Shown here piece after piece: positions 25,317-35,202 of a stretch of 64,000 nucleotides of DNA. The translations under genes and the position numbers were made by a program. Position 1 is the stretch's first letter, and the number at the start of each line of letters is the position of its first letter. Below the pieces are notes generated by a model. It had not been told where the DNA came from and did not search any database. It worked only from the letters and a program-made list of their open reading frames with translations. The DNA is from CADCWK01 sp964244115 (GTDB taxonomy: Bacteria > Chloroflexota > Chloroflexia > Thermomicrobiales > UBA6265), in contig CAXTHM010000005.1 of NCBI GenBank assembly GCA_964244115.1, positions 20,802 through 84,801 on the forward strand. Direction: 5' to 3'.

Positions 25317-26435
25317 TTATGACGCCGGCGTCGGAGTTGGTCCCTCGAGCCGCACGGCGTTCGGTGCGACAGTTGAATCGGTATGGGAGGCCGCCGGAGG
25401 TGAACTGGGCCCGGTTGACGACATCGGCCGCGGGCTTCCGGACATCGGAACATCTTCAGCGGAGGATGACTCCAAACCGGCTTCGGCGCTCGTCATCCCC
25501 GGAGCCTCGTCGATCACCCGATCCAGCCGCCGGGCGTCGAACCCCTCCTCCATGTCATTCATTTCCGGAGGGAAGTCATTGATTCGATAGATCGTTGGTT
25601 CGTCGGCTCCAGACGTATATTCCAGATCGCGAACCAGGAGGTCATAGGTAACGGTCTGATCCTCCCATCGCTGCCCGTCGCTCGATAGGGTAAAACCGAT
25701 GCGAAAGCTGACCAACGCAGGGTAGATATTGGTAGAGGACGTCTGGTCTGCACCGCTCTGTTCCGATTCCTGAAAGTAGTCGCTGGTGTAGAGCCAACTG
25801 AGGTCCACGTCTATTCGACCATCGTCATCAACGGTCCAGGTTCCATGACCGACCGCGTTCCAGGTCGGGGTAAAGATCAGAGTCCCGTCAGCGTCGAAGG
25901 TCAGCGTGGCGAAGATGTCCGGGCTGGAAGACGATTCCATGCCGAACGATCCCGTCCATGCCCATGTCCCAACGACCGGATTGTCCCTCTGCCCCATCCC
26001 CTGTCCCTGCGCGGACGCATTCGGGATCTCGTTCAGGTTGAGACTGATCCCGCTCGGGTTGGCGCCGGAGAGCGACAGGGCGCCGTAGCCGACCAGGGCG
26101 ATGACGAGGGCGGCGGCGATGGTCGCGATCGGCGGGCTCCAGCGGCGGCGGGCCAGGCCAGGGTGTGGCGTCATGGTGGGGGCTCCTGACCGGTTGGCGT
26201 GGGGGGCCGGCAGCGACGGGTCGGCCGTTGGTGCCGGGGTCGCGATGATCGGGCGGCGCGACAGCTCGGCCCAGAGCTGGTCGCGGAAGGCCGGGTCGGG
26301 CTGGACGGTGCTGGCGGTGGACTGCATCGCCCGGAGCAGGTCGGTGTCGGTGGGGTCGAGCGCGGAGTAGGCGTCGGAGTCCTGGACGATGTCGTTCCAG
26401 GCATCGTCCAGGGTGTCGTCGGTGGGGTGGGTCAT
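25317..26435 (-). CDS. Anti-sigma-factor-like membrane protein
   Basis: 372 residues from the ATG at 26435, overlapping the sigma gene by four bases (ATGA). The N-terminal ~90 residues are cytoplasmic and acidic (DDTLDDAWNDIVQDSDAYSA), then comes one membrane helix (PPIATIAAALVIALVGYGAL, about residue 110), then an extracytoplasmic beta-rich domain (VVGTWAWTGSFGMES; FDADGTLIFTPTW) and a Ser/Pro-rich tail. No classic zinc-binding H-x3-C-x2-C motif is visible, so the call depends on gene order and topology. Confidence 0.65.
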   Translation of the reverse strand: MTHPTDDTLDDAWNDIVQDSDAYSALDPTDTDLLRAMQSTASTVQPDPAFRDQLWAELSRRPIIATPAPTADPSLPAPHANRSGAPTMTPHPGLARRRWSPPIATIAAALVIALVGYGALSLSGANPSGISLNLNEIPNASAQGQGMGQRDNPVVGTWAWTGSFGMESSSSPDIFATLTFDADGTLIFTPTWNAVGHGTWTVDDDGRIDVDLSWLYTSDYFQESEQSGADQTSSTNIYPALVSFRIGFTLSSDGQRWEDQTVTYDLLVRDLEYTSGADEPTIYRINDFPPEMNDMEEGFDARRLDRVIDEAPGMTSAEAGLESSSAEDVPMSGSPRPMSSTGPSSPPAASHTDSTVAPNAVRLEGPTPTPAS

Positions 26436-27046
26436 CGCGATTCCTTGTCGGCGGCGAGCCAGCCGCTGGCGGTGGCGAGGATGCGGAGCCGGGCCAGGGC
26501 GCGCGACTGCCGGGTCCGGATCGCCGTGTGGCGCTCCCCGAGGACGTCGGCGATCTCGCGGTCGTTGAGGCCGGCCAGCCGGAGTTCGACCACCCGGAGC
26601 TGCTCGGCCGGGAGTTGCGCGAGCAGCGCCGCGAGCTGGCGCTGGTCGTCGCTCGCCAGCGCCGCGGTCTCCGGTGACCGTTCGGACGACATCGCCTGCT
26701 CGGCGAGGTCGAGCGGCAGGTCGGGCCGGCGGGCGCGGACGTGGTCGATCACGGTGCGGTGGGCGATCGTGAACAGCCAGGCGCGGAATGAGCCGCCCCG
26801 GTACTGGTCGAGGCTGCTCATCGCCTTGAGGAAGGTCAGGCTGGTGACGTCCTCGGCGGCCTCGCGGGAGCCGAGCCGGAAATGGCAATAGCGATAGACA
26901 TCGTTCAGGTAGCGCTCGTAGAGCGGCGCGAAGGCGGACCGGTCGTGCCGCGCCCGGGCGACGATGAGGCGCTCGTCGCCCTCCGTTGTCGGGGGCACCG
27001 GTCGCCAGGGGTCGTGGTCCTGTCCGTCATCGGCCACCTCCGCCAT
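26432..27046 (-). CDS. ECF-type RNA polymerase sigma factor
   Basis: 204 residues. Region 2 is FAPLYERYLNDVYRYCHFRL, AAEDVTSLTFLKAMSSL and FRAWLFTIAHRTVIDHVRAR; region 4 is LPAEQLRVVELRLAGLNDRE followed by the recognition helix with RTRQSRALARLR. It directs polymerase to a stress or envelope regulon and is presumably held by the membrane protein encoded immediately downstream. Weak ribosome binding site; the start is tentative. Confidence 0.9.
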   Translation of the reverse strand: MAEVADDGQDHDPWRPVPPTTEGDERLIVARARHDRSAFAPLYERYLNDVYRYCHFRLGSREAAEDVTSLTFLKAMSSLDQYRGGSFRAWLFTIAHRTVIDHVRARRPDLPLDLAEQAMSSERSPETAALASDDQRQLAALLAQLPAEQLRVVELRLAGLNDREIADVLGERHTAIRTRQSRALARLRILATASGWLAADKESR

Positions 27047-27399
27047 CTCTGCCCCCGGTGACTGGCCCGCCGGCCGCGATGCCAGGCGCGTCTCCTGTTC
27101 GATCTACAGATAAGACGGGCGGACAGGAGAAGTGTGGCGGCGTTTCATTGTGGAGTTGCTGTCGATGCCGTTCACGTTGGCCCGGCCCGCTTCGCTGCCA
27201 TTCATGGTCGGGGAATCGCGATCATGCCGGCCACCGCGGAAGGCGCGACCAACGCGGCCGAATGGGCATCGACGTCGCCACCGCGAGGGTCCGCTCGGGG
27301 CCCGGTGCTACACTTTCGCTACCTTCCGCAACCCTGTGTATCGCCGGGCCGTCCGATATCCCGGCTCGCGCGTAATCACCCTGAGGAGACGCCGGCACG
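27047..27399. other. Intergenic, upstream of the FAD/Fe-S oxidoreductase and sigma genes
   Basis: Divergent promoter region. I see no RNA gene, strong hairpin or convincing promoter hexamers. Confidence 0.4.
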
Positions 27400-30300
27400 A
27401 TGGCTGACCCGACACCCTCGTCCCTCCCGGCCGCCGACCCGAACCCTCGCCTCGACGCGGCCCCGGATACGGGGGGCGGAGGCACCGCGACCGTCAGCCC
27501 GCCGGTCCGCGGGGCGCCCCTGACCATCTTCGGCCGGGAGCAGCGCCGCCGGATCGGCGAGTCGGAGACGCAGCGGGTGCTCCAGGCCGAGCTCCAGGCC
27601 CGGATCAGCGGCGAGGTCCGGTTCGACGACACGTCGCGGATGCTCTATGCCACCGATGCCAGCAACTACCAGATCGAGCCCGTCGGCGTCGTGATCCCGA
27701 AGACGACCGACGACGTCCTCGCCACCGTCGAGCTGGCGACCAGCCACGGCGTCCCGATCCTGGCGCGGGGCGGCGGCTCGTCGCTGGCCGGGCAGGCCGT
27801 CGGCGCGGCCCTCGTGATCGACTACTCCAAGTATCTCAACCGGATCCTCGAAGTGAACCCCGAGGAGCGGACCGTCACCGTCGAGCCGGGGATCACGCTG
27901 GAGCTGCTCAACTCGCAACTCCGGGCCAGCGGGCTGATGTTTGGGCCGGACCCGTCGTCGCTGGACCGGGCGACGGTCGGCGGCGTGATCAGCAACAACG
28001 CCTCGGGCGCCCACAGCATCCTCTACGGGATGGCGGGCGATCATGTCGTTTCGGCCCGGGTCGCGCTCGGGTCGCAGGGGACGGTCGACATCGGGCCGGC
28101 CGCGACGGGCGGCTACGAGGCGCGGGCCGCGCACGACGACCCCTACGGGCAACTCCTGACGAAGCTCCTCGCGTTCCGCACCACCCATCACGACGCGATC
28201 GTGCGCGACTTCCCCCGGCACTGGCGCCGGGCGACCGGCTACAGCCTCAACGAGCTGACCAAGCCCGATGGCCAGATGAACGTCGCGAAGCTGCTGGCCT
28301 CGGCCGAGGGGACGCTCGGGGCGATGCTCCGGGCGACGATCAGCCTCGTCCCGACCCCGAAGCGGACCGCCCTGGTCATGCTCCAGTTCGACGATCTGGT
28401 CCGCGCGATGGAGGCCGTGCCGATCCTGCTGGAGTCCGAGCCCTCGGCGGTCGAGCTGATGGACCGGATGCTGATCGACCTGACCCGGAAGCAGCCCGGC
28501 TACGCCCGCCAGATCGGCCTGATCCACGGCGACCCGGCAGCCGTCCTCGTGGTCGAGTTCTACGGCGACGACAATGACGACCTCGCCCGGCAGTGCCAGC
28601 GGGTCGAGCAGTTGATCCGCGACCGCGGCATCGGCCTGATGACCGAGCCGCTGCGGGTGCTCGATCCGGTGATGCAGAAGGACGTCTGGACCGTCCGCAA
28701 GGCCGGCCTCGGCCTCCTGATGAGCATCCGGGGCGACTACAAGCCGGTCCCGGTAATCGAGGACGTCTCGGTGCCGGTCGAGCACCTGGCCGACTACGTC
28801 CGCGCGATCCTCGCCCTGGTCGAGGAGCACGGCACGACGGCGGCGTTCTACGCCCACGCCTCGGCCGGCTGCCTGCATGTCCGGCCGCTGCTCAACCTGA
28901 AGTCGGTCGAGGGCGTTACGGCGATGCGGGAGCTCGGCGTCGCGGCCTGCGAGCTCGTGACGCGGTTCGGCGGCGTGATGTCCGGCGAGCACGGCGACGG
29001 GCTCCAGCGCGGCGAGCTCAACGAGCGCATCTTCGGCCCGGAACTCTACGGCGCGATGCGGGAACTCAAGGGCATCTTCGACCCGCGCGGCCTGTTCAAC
29101 CCCGGCAAGATCGTCGATAGCCCGCCGATGACCGAGAACCTGCGTTACGGTCGCGGCTACCGGCCGATGGAACCGAAGACGTTCCTCGACTTCCGGGCCG
29201 AGGGCGGGCTGCTCGGCGCGGTCGAGATGTGTAACGGCGCGGCGGTCTGCCGGAAGCTCAAGGCCGGGACGATGTGCCCGTCCTTCATGGCCACCAAGGA
29301 CGAGGAGGACACGACCCGGGGCCGGGCCAACGCCCTCCGGAACGCGCTGGCCGGCAAGGTCTTCGAGCCGAAGGACTTCACCTCGAAGAAGACGTACGAG
29401 GTCATGGACCTCTGCATGTCCTGCAAGGCCTGCAAGACGGAGTGCCCGAGCAGCGTCGACATGGCCAAGATCAAGACCGAGTTCACGGCCCAGTACCAGG
29501 CCGTCCATGGGACGCCGCTGCGCTCCCGTGTCTTCGGCCACATCCACACGCTCTCGAAGGTCTCGGCCCCGGTCGCGCCGCTGGCGAACCTGATGCTGCG
29601 GACGCCGCTGGCGAGCCCGGTGATGCGGGCGCTCGGTGTCCACCCGAACCGCAAGCTGCCGGCCTTCCAGCGCAAGACCTTCCCGCAGGTCTTCGCGGAC
29701 TGGCGGGAGCAGCACCCGACGCGGGGGCGCGCGTTCCGCGGGCAGGTCGTCTACTTCCACGATACCTTCGCGACCTACAACTACCCGCAGATCGGGCTGG
29801 CGGCGGTCCGGCTGCTGGACGCGGCCGGCTTCGAGGTGATCCTCGAGGAGCGCCGGGTTTGCTGCGGGCGACCGATGCTGAGCAAGGGTCTCGTCACCGA
29901 CGCCCGCCGGATGGCGAAGCGGAACGTCGCGCTGCTGGCCCCGTACGCGAGGCGCGGTATCCCGGTGATCGGGACCGAGCCGAGCTGCATCCTGACGCTG
30001 CGGGACGAGTACGCCGACCTGCTCCCGGACGACCCGGATGTGCAGGTACTGGCCGAGAACAGCTTCATGATCGATGAATACCTCGCGAAGCTGGCCGACG
30101 CGGGCAACCTCGGGATCGATTGGCTGACGCGGGAGGGGCCGGAGGTCCTGTTCCACGGCCACTGCCACCAGAAGGCGCTGATCGGGATCTCGCCGTCGCT
30201 CGGCATCCTCCGGGAGAGCGGCTGCCGTCCGCGGGAAACCGGGGCCGGCTGCTGCGGGATGGCCGGGTCGTTCGGCTACGAGACGGAGCACTACGACGTC

Positions 30301-30534
30301 TCGAAGAAGATCGTCGAGGATCGGCTGCTGCCCGCCGTCATGGCGGCGTCGGCGGAGACCGTCGTCGCGGTCGCCGGGGTGAGCTGCCGCCAGCAGATCG
30401 AGCACTTCGCCGACCAGACCCCGCAGCACATCGCCGAGGTCCTGGCCGACCGGATCGCGCCGGGGCACGTCTGGAAGCGCGGACCGGCACCAATCGTGGA
30501 TGACGTGACCATCGTTGGGCTCGTCGCGGATTGA
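27400..30534 (+). CDS. Fused FAD-linked oxidase / 4Fe-4S / CCG-domain oxidoreductase (D-lactate or glycolate dehydrogenase type)
   Basis: 1044 residues. FAD-binding PCMH domain about 70-250 (PILARGGGSSLAGQ, VGGVISNNASGAHS), FAD oxidase C-terminal domain about 260-570 (SGEHGDGLQRGEL near 527), then Fe-S segments with three Cys around 608-626 (EMCNGAAVC, TMCPSF) and CMSCKACKTECP at 671, and two CCG motifs (RRVCCGRPML and AGCCGMAGSFGYE). The fusion corresponds to GlcD plus GlcF or the large D-lactate dehydrogenases that pass electrons to the membrane quinone pool. The start follows GAGGAG by eleven bases. The N-terminal ~60 residues are Pro/Ala-rich linker. Confidence 0.87.
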   Translation: MADPTPSSLPAADPNPRLDAAPDTGGGGTATVSPPVRGAPLTIFGREQRRRIGESETQRVLQAELQARISGEVRFDDTSRMLYATDASNYQIEPVGVVIPKTTDDVLATVELATSHGVPILARGGGSSLAGQAVGAALVIDYSKYLNRILEVNPEERTVTVEPGITLELLNSQLRASGLMFGPDPSSLDRATVGGVISNNASGAHSILYGMAGDHVVSARVALGSQGTVDIGPAATGGYEARAAHDDPYGQLLTKLLAFRTTHHDAIVRDFPRHWRRATGYSLNELTKPDGQMNVAKLLASAEGTLGAMLRATISLVPTPKRTALVMLQFDDLVRAMEAVPILLESEPSAVELMDRMLIDLTRKQPGYARQIGLIHGDPAAVLVVEFYGDDNDDLARQCQRVEQLIRDRGIGLMTEPLRVLDPVMQKDVWTVRKAGLGLLMSIRGDYKPVPVIEDVSVPVEHLADYVRAILALVEEHGTTAAFYAHASAGCLHVRPLLNLKSVEGVTAMRELGVAACELVTRFGGVMSGEHGDGLQRGELNERIFGPELYGAMRELKGIFDPRGLFNPGKIVDSPPMTENLRYGRGYRPMEPKTFLDFRAEGGLLGAVEMCNGAAVCRKLKAGTMCPSFMATKDEEDTTRGRANALRNALAGKVFEPKDFTSKKTYEVMDLCMSCKACKTECPSSVDMAKIKTEFTAQYQAVHGTPLRSRVFGHIHTLSKVSAPVAPLANLMLRTPLASPVMRALGVHPNRKLPAFQRKTFPQVFADWREQHPTRGRAFRGQVVYFHDTFATYNYPQIGLAAVRLLDAAGFEVILEERRVCCGRPMLSKGLVTDARRMAKRNVALLAPYARRGIPVIGTEPSCILTLRDEYADLLPDDPDVQVLAENSFMIDEYLAKLADAGNLGIDWLTREGPEVLFHGHCHQKALIGISPSLGILRESGCRPRETGAGCCGMAGSFGYETEHYDVSKKIVEDRLLPAVMAASAETVVAVAGVSCRQQIEHFADQTPQHIAEVLADRIAPGHVWKRGPAPIVDDVTIVGLVAD

Positions 30535-30587
30535 CCGGTTCGGACGCTTGCCGCCCCGTCGGGCTGGATCGACCGTGTCGTCGCGCC

Positions 30588-30705
30588 ACCGGGCGCTAAA
30601 GCCGCCCGGCAACTCAAGAATCGTCCTGGATTGCCCGATGGGGATGACGGCTGAACCACGCCGGACGATAGTGCTTCGTCTTGTCGGGCGGCTTTAGCGC
30701 CCGGT
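30588..30705. mobile_element. MITE- or REP-sandwich-like element, 21-bp terminal inverted repeats
   Basis: ACCGGGCGCTAAAGCCGCCC (first 20 of 21 bases, 30588-30608) is exactly reverse-complemented at 30685-30705. The 118-base unit has 76 internal bases without an ORF. No clear target-site duplication is seen. The GCTAAAGC core is typical of short hairpin repeats mobilised by REP-associated transposases, but no transposase lies in the window. Confidence 0.55.
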
Positions 30706-30867
30706 TCCGTGGACAACGTGCCCCTGGGCATTCGTCCCCACTCAACCTGTTCCCCCTGTGTCGGCATTGGGTGGCAATCCCCTGAATCTCTTCACACTCG
30801 CATCGTCACGCGATATCGGTGGTGGTGTATCGTCCGGACGGAGCCATGCGAGGCGTCTGGCGGAGCG

Positions 30868-31818
30868 GTGAAGGGGTCCCGGTTGGCGCGACGACAGACG
30901 ATCCGGTCCGGTCGCCCGGAGTTGCGGCAGGAAACCACCGCCGGGCATCGGGCCGATCTCGCGGCGACGCGTGCGCTGGGGGTCCGGCCGAGCGGCTGGT
31001 GGCGGGTCGGCTGGGCGGCCGGACAAGTCGTGCTGTTGCTGGCGATCCTCCAGACCTACACCCTGCTGCGCCGGTCGTTCTTCCAGCAGGCACCGGAGGA
31101 GGCCTTTGCCAATGCGCTGGACCTGATCCGCTGGCAGGGCGCCGTCGGGCTCAACATCGAGCTCGACCTCCAGGGTTGGGCGCTGCGACACGACTGGCTG
31201 ATCGACGTGGTCAACGGTTACTACCGTAACTTCAAGCCGACCCTCTACGTCTGCGCCGTGCTGGCCTGCCTGGTCGCTCCCGTCGCCTACCGTCGGGTCC
31301 GGCGGGCCTTCGTCGTCGTCACCCTGCTGGCGCTGCCCTGGTACGCCCTCTTCCCGCTGGCGCCGCCTCGGTTCATGGCGCCCTACGGCTACCCGTTCGT
31401 CGATACCCTCAACGCCTTCAGTACCACGCCGAACGCTACCTCCGGCTTCGCCGCCGCCAACCAGTTCGCCGCCATGCCGAGTATGCACATGGGGTGGACG
31501 TCGATCGCCGCCCTCTGGCTGGCGGTGACGCTCCGGCGCTGGTGGCTGGGGACGATCCTCGGGGTGGCGCACCTGACGATGATGGGCTACGTCGTGATGG
31601 TGACCGGCAACCACTACGTCCTCGACATCTTCGGGGGGCTGCTGCTGGCGGGGATCGCGATCATCGTCGCCTGGCTGCTCCCCGACCGATTGCCGTGGAC
31701 CGCTGCCTGGAACCGGTCCTTGGCCCGGCTGGCGGCGCGGCCCGGCCTCGACGGGATCCGACCTGCCCCGATCGATGTCCGCTCGACCGACCATCGCGCC
31801 AGCGGATGGGTCGCTTGA
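30868..31818 (+). CDS. PAP2-superfamily membrane phosphatase/phosphotransferase
   Basis: About 316 residues from a GTG at 30868; the start is uncertain. Five or six membrane helices. The PAP2 signature appears as FAAMPSMHMGW and, after two helices, MVTGNHYVLDIFGG, with the two catalytic His. This subgroup (PAP2_3) includes inositol-phosphoceramide synthase-like enzymes as well as phosphatidic acid phosphatases. It overlaps the start of the YfhO-like gene by 13 bases, so both probably act on envelope lipids or glycans at the outer face of the membrane. Confidence 0.75.
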   Translation: MKGSRLARRQTIRSGRPELRQETTAGHRADLAATRALGVRPSGWWRVGWAAGQVVLLLAILQTYTLLRRSFFQQAPEEAFANALDLIRWQGAVGLNIELDLQGWALRHDWLIDVVNGYYRNFKPTLYVCAVLACLVAPVAYRRVRRAFVVVTLLALPWYALFPLAPPRFMAPYGYPFVDTLNAFSTTPNATSGFAAANQFAAMPSMHMGWTSIAALWLAVTLRRWWLGTILGVAHLTMMGYVVMVTGNHYVLDIFGGLLLAGIAIIVAWLLPDRLPWTAAWNRSLARLAARPGLDGIRPAPIDVRSTDHRASGWVA

Positions 31819-34809
31819 CCCTCGTCGGGATGTCCAGGCTGAAGCCGCCGCCAGGGGAGACCTCGGCCTTGCCCACCGAGAGCGGTCGCCCCGCGGACGA
31901 GGTCGCGTCAGGACGGCGGGGCCGACGCCAGTCGGAGCGCTGGTGGCCACTGGGCGTCATCCTGCTGGGCACGGTCCTGCTGACGCTGCCGATGGTCTGG
32001 GGGGGCGTCCGGCTCGGGCAGGACACCGCGACCCAGTTCTACCCGTGGTACGCCAACCTGGGCGAACGACTCCGGGCGGGTGGTGTGCCGGAATGGAACC
32101 CGACCCAGTTCGGCGGCGCCCCGCTGGCCGGCGACCCGCAGTCCGGCTGGATGTACCTGCCGGCGATGCTCGCGTTCACCGTGCTTCCCTTCGGCGCCGC
32201 CGTCATCGCCCAGATCTTCGGTCACCTGCTGCTCGCCAATGTCGGCATGTGGCTGCTGGCCTGGCGGGTCGGGCTGGGGCGACTCGGGGCGCTGGTCGCG
32301 GGGTTCAGCCTCTCGGGCTCGGGCGTGCTCTATGGGCGCATCCCGAGCGGTCCGGCGTCGTATCAGGCCGTGACCTGGCTGCCGTGGGTCCTGCTCGGAG
32401 CCGAGGTCGCGCTCCGGTCCCGGACCTGGCCGACCCGGATCGCCGGCTGGGGTATGACCGGATTCGCCATCAGCCAGGCCCTCGCCGCCTGGGTCGGGCA
32501 GGTGAGCTACTACACGCTGCTGCTGCTCGCGGCCTGGCTGGTGTTCCGGGTGCTCTGGGGTGGGATCTCCGGGGGAGCGGATCGCGCTCTGGCCCCGGTC
32601 GGGTCGCTGGGAGATGAGCAACGTCCCCAACCCCCGACCCCCTCACCTGTCACCGGTTCGCTCCCTCGCCTGAAGGCCATTTCGACTCACCGGTCCCGGA
32701 GAGGGGGAGACGTTGGCCACATCCCTCGAACGGGCAGACAGGAAGTCGCAGCCGGCGAGCATGAAGCCCCTCTCCATCCGCAGATGGGGAGGGGTTGGGG
32801 AGGGGTCCCATCGCGGGGAGGCGAAGCCGACCTGGAAGAGCCCCTCTCCGGGCCTGAGCGCCGCAGCGCGAAACGAGCCGGGGAGGGGTTTGGGGAGGGG
32901 TCCGCTCCGCGACCCGGCACGTCAGAGGGAACTGACCGCTTCCGACTCATACATCGTCTGCCCGCCGCCCGGCTATCCCTGGCCTGGCCGACCCTTGCCC
33001 GTCTCCTCATCCACGGCGCGGCGATGCTCGCGATCGGGCTCGGCCTGAGTGCCGCCGGGCTGCTGCCGCGGCTGGAGTTCAACGGCGTCTCGAACGCCTC
33101 CGGTGGCGAGTACGGGACCGACATCGGTGGGGTCATCGGTGGCTCGACCTCGGAGAGCGTGATCGGCCGACTGTTCCAGCCGTCGCTGTACTACCCAGGT
33201 GCCGCCGTCCTGGCGCTGGCGGTCGCCGGGCTCCTGCTGGGCCGGGGCCGGTTCGGGATTCCGTTCTGGCTGCTGACGGCCCTCGGCGCGATCGTCCTGA
33301 CGATCCCGGCGGTGACGCCGCTGCACTGGCTGCTCTACCAGCTGCCCCAGTTCCGGACGCTGCATGAGCACTGGCCGGAGCGGGTCATCCTGGTCGCGTT
33401 CCCGGGGTTGGCGCTGCTGGCGGGGACCGGTGCGCAGGTCCTCGCCGACGCCGTCCGCGCCCCGGCCAGTGTCGCCGTCCGTGGCGCGGCCGTCCTCATG
33501 CCGGGGTTGATCCTGTCCGGGTTCGGTCTGCTCGGTGGGAGCGTTGCCTGGATACCGATCGTCGCGGTGCTCCTCGTCGCGCTCGTCACCGCCGTGCTGA
33601 TCTTCCGGGACCGGCTACCGTGGCCCACGTCCACCGCGGAGAACCGTGGGCGTCTCGAGGACCGTCTGACCCGCTGGCTGCCAATGACGTTACTGGTCGT
33701 GGTGGTCGCCGACCTGATGCTGATGACGCAGGCGCTGGCCGGGCAGGCACCGTTCGGCGGCTTCCACCGGCGCGACCTCGATGCGTATTACGCCCCGTCC
33801 GCGGCCGCCGAGTTCCTCCGGGAACGCTCGGACACCGAGGGACCGTTCCGGTTCGCCGGCTATGATCCGTCCGTCGGCGTGACCGAGAACGGGCAGAGCG
33901 TCCTCTACCGCTACCAGTTCCCGGACGCGATCACCCAGGCACTCGTCGTCGACAACCGGGCGACGATGTTGGGGCTGGAGGACATCCAGGGCTACAACCC
34001 GATCCAGATCCAGGGCTATGTCGATCTCATCACGGCGCTGAACGGCGCCCCGCAGGAGTACCACGGCGCCAACCTGTACCCGGACGGGCTCGACTCCCCG
34101 CTGCTCGGCCTGCTCGACGTTCGATACCTCGTCCTCCCGTTCAGGGCCGGCGACGACCGGACGGACCCGCGGGCACTGAGCGGGTGGCCGACGGTCTTCG
34201 ATGACGGGACGGTCCGGGTGGTCGAGAACCTGGATGTGCTGCCCCGGCTCTGGGCCGTCTCCGATCTCCGGACCGTACCCGAGGGCGAGGCGCTCCCATT
34301 GCTGGCCAACGGAGCCGTCGACCCGCTCGTGACGGCGCTCTTCGAGACCGGCGTCGGACCGGTCGCACCGAATCTGCCCGCCTCCGACCTGAATGCGCAG
34401 CCGCCGGCCCTGACGCTGCGGCCCTCGGATGACCCGGACACGATCCGCTTCGACGCGATGACCGTGACCGATACCCTCGTCGTCCTGAGCGAGATCGCCT
34501 ACCCCGGCTGGGTCGCCGAGATCGACGGTGAGTCAACCGACCTCCTGACCGCCGACCACGCGCTGCGGGCTGTCGTCGTCCCCGCCGGCCAGCACACCGT
34601 CACCCTCCGCTACGATAGTCCCGCCACCCGATACGGTCTGCTCATCANNNNNNNNNNGCACCACGCTGCTGTTCGCCCTGGCCGCCTGGCTCGGCGCGGT
34701 CTGGCGAACCCTAGGCAGCTCACCAGCCAGCCCCTCTCCATCCGCAGATGGGGAGGGGTTGGGGAGGGGCCTAAGACGGCGTTTGGCGAATTCCGCCGAA
34801 AACGCTTGA
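31806..34809 (+). CDS. YfhO-like polytopic membrane protein, interrupted by in-frame repeats
   Basis: Start ATG 31806 (or 31830). The N-terminal half is a GT-C-like membrane domain: a first helix (LGVILLGTVLLTLPMVWGGV), the acidic loop RLGQDTATQFYPWY, PEWNPTQFGGAPLAGDPQSG, then many helices. The C-terminal domain ends YPGWVAEIDG, a YfhO hallmark. YfhO-family proteins glycosylate lipoteichoic acids or other envelope polymers using lipid-linked sugars. About 120 residues (32600-32980) are encoded by dispersed repeats, and after a 10-N gap the last helix (LLFALAAWLGAVW) runs into another repeat that supplies the tail and the stop at 34807. The exact frame over the gap is unknown. Confidence 0.7.
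32600..32980 (+). repeat. Cluster of dispersed hairpin repeats inside a coding region
   Basis: Includes a CCATCCGCAGATGG hairpin (32767-32789) and a related GCGCCGCAGCGCGAAACG hairpin (about 32847-32900) with AGGGGTTGGGGAGGGG-type tails. The frame stays open, encoding low-complexity residues such as EAPLHPQMGRGWGGVP. Confidence 0.8.
34648..34657. other. Assembly gap (10 N)
   Basis: Runs of exactly 10 N mark scaffold joins of unknown true length. This one interrupts the YfhO-like gene close to a repeat. Confidence 0.95.
34731..34753 (+). repeat. CCATCCGCAGATGG hairpin repeat
   Basis: Same unit as at 13756, 13822 and 32767. Here it overlaps the 3' end of the YfhO-like gene and encodes the last ~20 residues and approach to the stop codon. 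Confidence 0.85.
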
Positions 34810-34834
34810 CACCCCTCCGGGCCGGTGATAAGGT
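34806..34834 (+). promoter_or_regulatory. Strong sigma-70-type promoter
   Basis: TTGACA (34806-34811), exactly 17 bases, then TAAGGT (34829-34834). It starts at the stop codon of the YfhO-like gene. Transcription would begin near 34841. Confidence 0.7.
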
Positions 34835-34840
34835 GGCGGA

Positions 34841-34985
34841 GGTCCGGGAGCCAAGGGTTCCTGAACGACCTGGCCGCAAGGACCCAAGAGTGGGTCCGGT
34901 GCGCGGCCCAGCAATCCAGCAGCCACATGGCTGGTCAGGTTTCCGGACACCGTCCGGTGTCGCAGATGCAGAGAGGAGGAACCCG
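34841..34985 (+). promoter_or_regulatory. Structured 5' leader that can mask its own ribosome binding site
   Basis: A 145-base leader with several hairpins (GGACCCA-AGAG-TGGGTCC; CCGGAC-ACC-GTCCGG; AGGTC...GACCT). GGGTTCCT at 34855-34862 is perfectly complementary to AGGAACCC at 34977-34984, which covers the ribosome binding site of the following ORF. This suggests translational control by a ligand, temperature or protein. It matches no riboswitch class I know. Confidence 0.45.
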
Positions 34986-35150
34986 ATGATTCGAGCAATC
35001 CAGCTTCCCGTTGTCGCCGACAGCACTGTCGCGCGCGAGCAGTCCCGAAGCGCTACCCGTTGGGTCGCCTTCCCCGCTGCCATGCTGCGAGGTCGCGGGA
35101 TCACTGCGCCCAACCTGGCCCCCGTGTGCCCGGGAGGTCTCGAATGCTGA
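34986..35150 (+). CDS. Small ORF (54 codons) behind the structured leader
   Basis: The ATG has the excellent site GAGGAGG six bases upstream. The product (MIRAIQLPVVADSTVAREQS at the start) is basic, with a Trp-containing middle and two Cys near the end (VCPGGLEC); it has no recognisable domain. With the promoter before it and the hairpin after it, it forms a separate short transcript. It could also be a leader peptide or a bystander in a non-coding RNA. Confidence 0.45.
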   Translation: MIRAIQLPVVADSTVAREQSRSATRWVAFPAAMLRGRGITAPNLAPVCPGGLEC

Positions 35151-35202
35151 CGTCCGTCGCGCTGTCCTAGCGCGCCCGTCACATTGCGAGATGCTCCGGT
35201 AG

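Noticed and set aside
27376..30612. 1078-codon minus-strand ORF antisense to the FAD/Fe-S oxidoreductase
   Set aside because: Low-complexity Arg/Asp/Val composition typical of an antisense frame in GC-rich DNA; the plus strand carries all FAD and Cys motifs.
34841..34985. Known riboswitch class (guanidine, glutamine or T-box) in the leader
   Set aside because: I could not find the conserved cores of these classes; only the ribosome-binding-site masking helix is clear.
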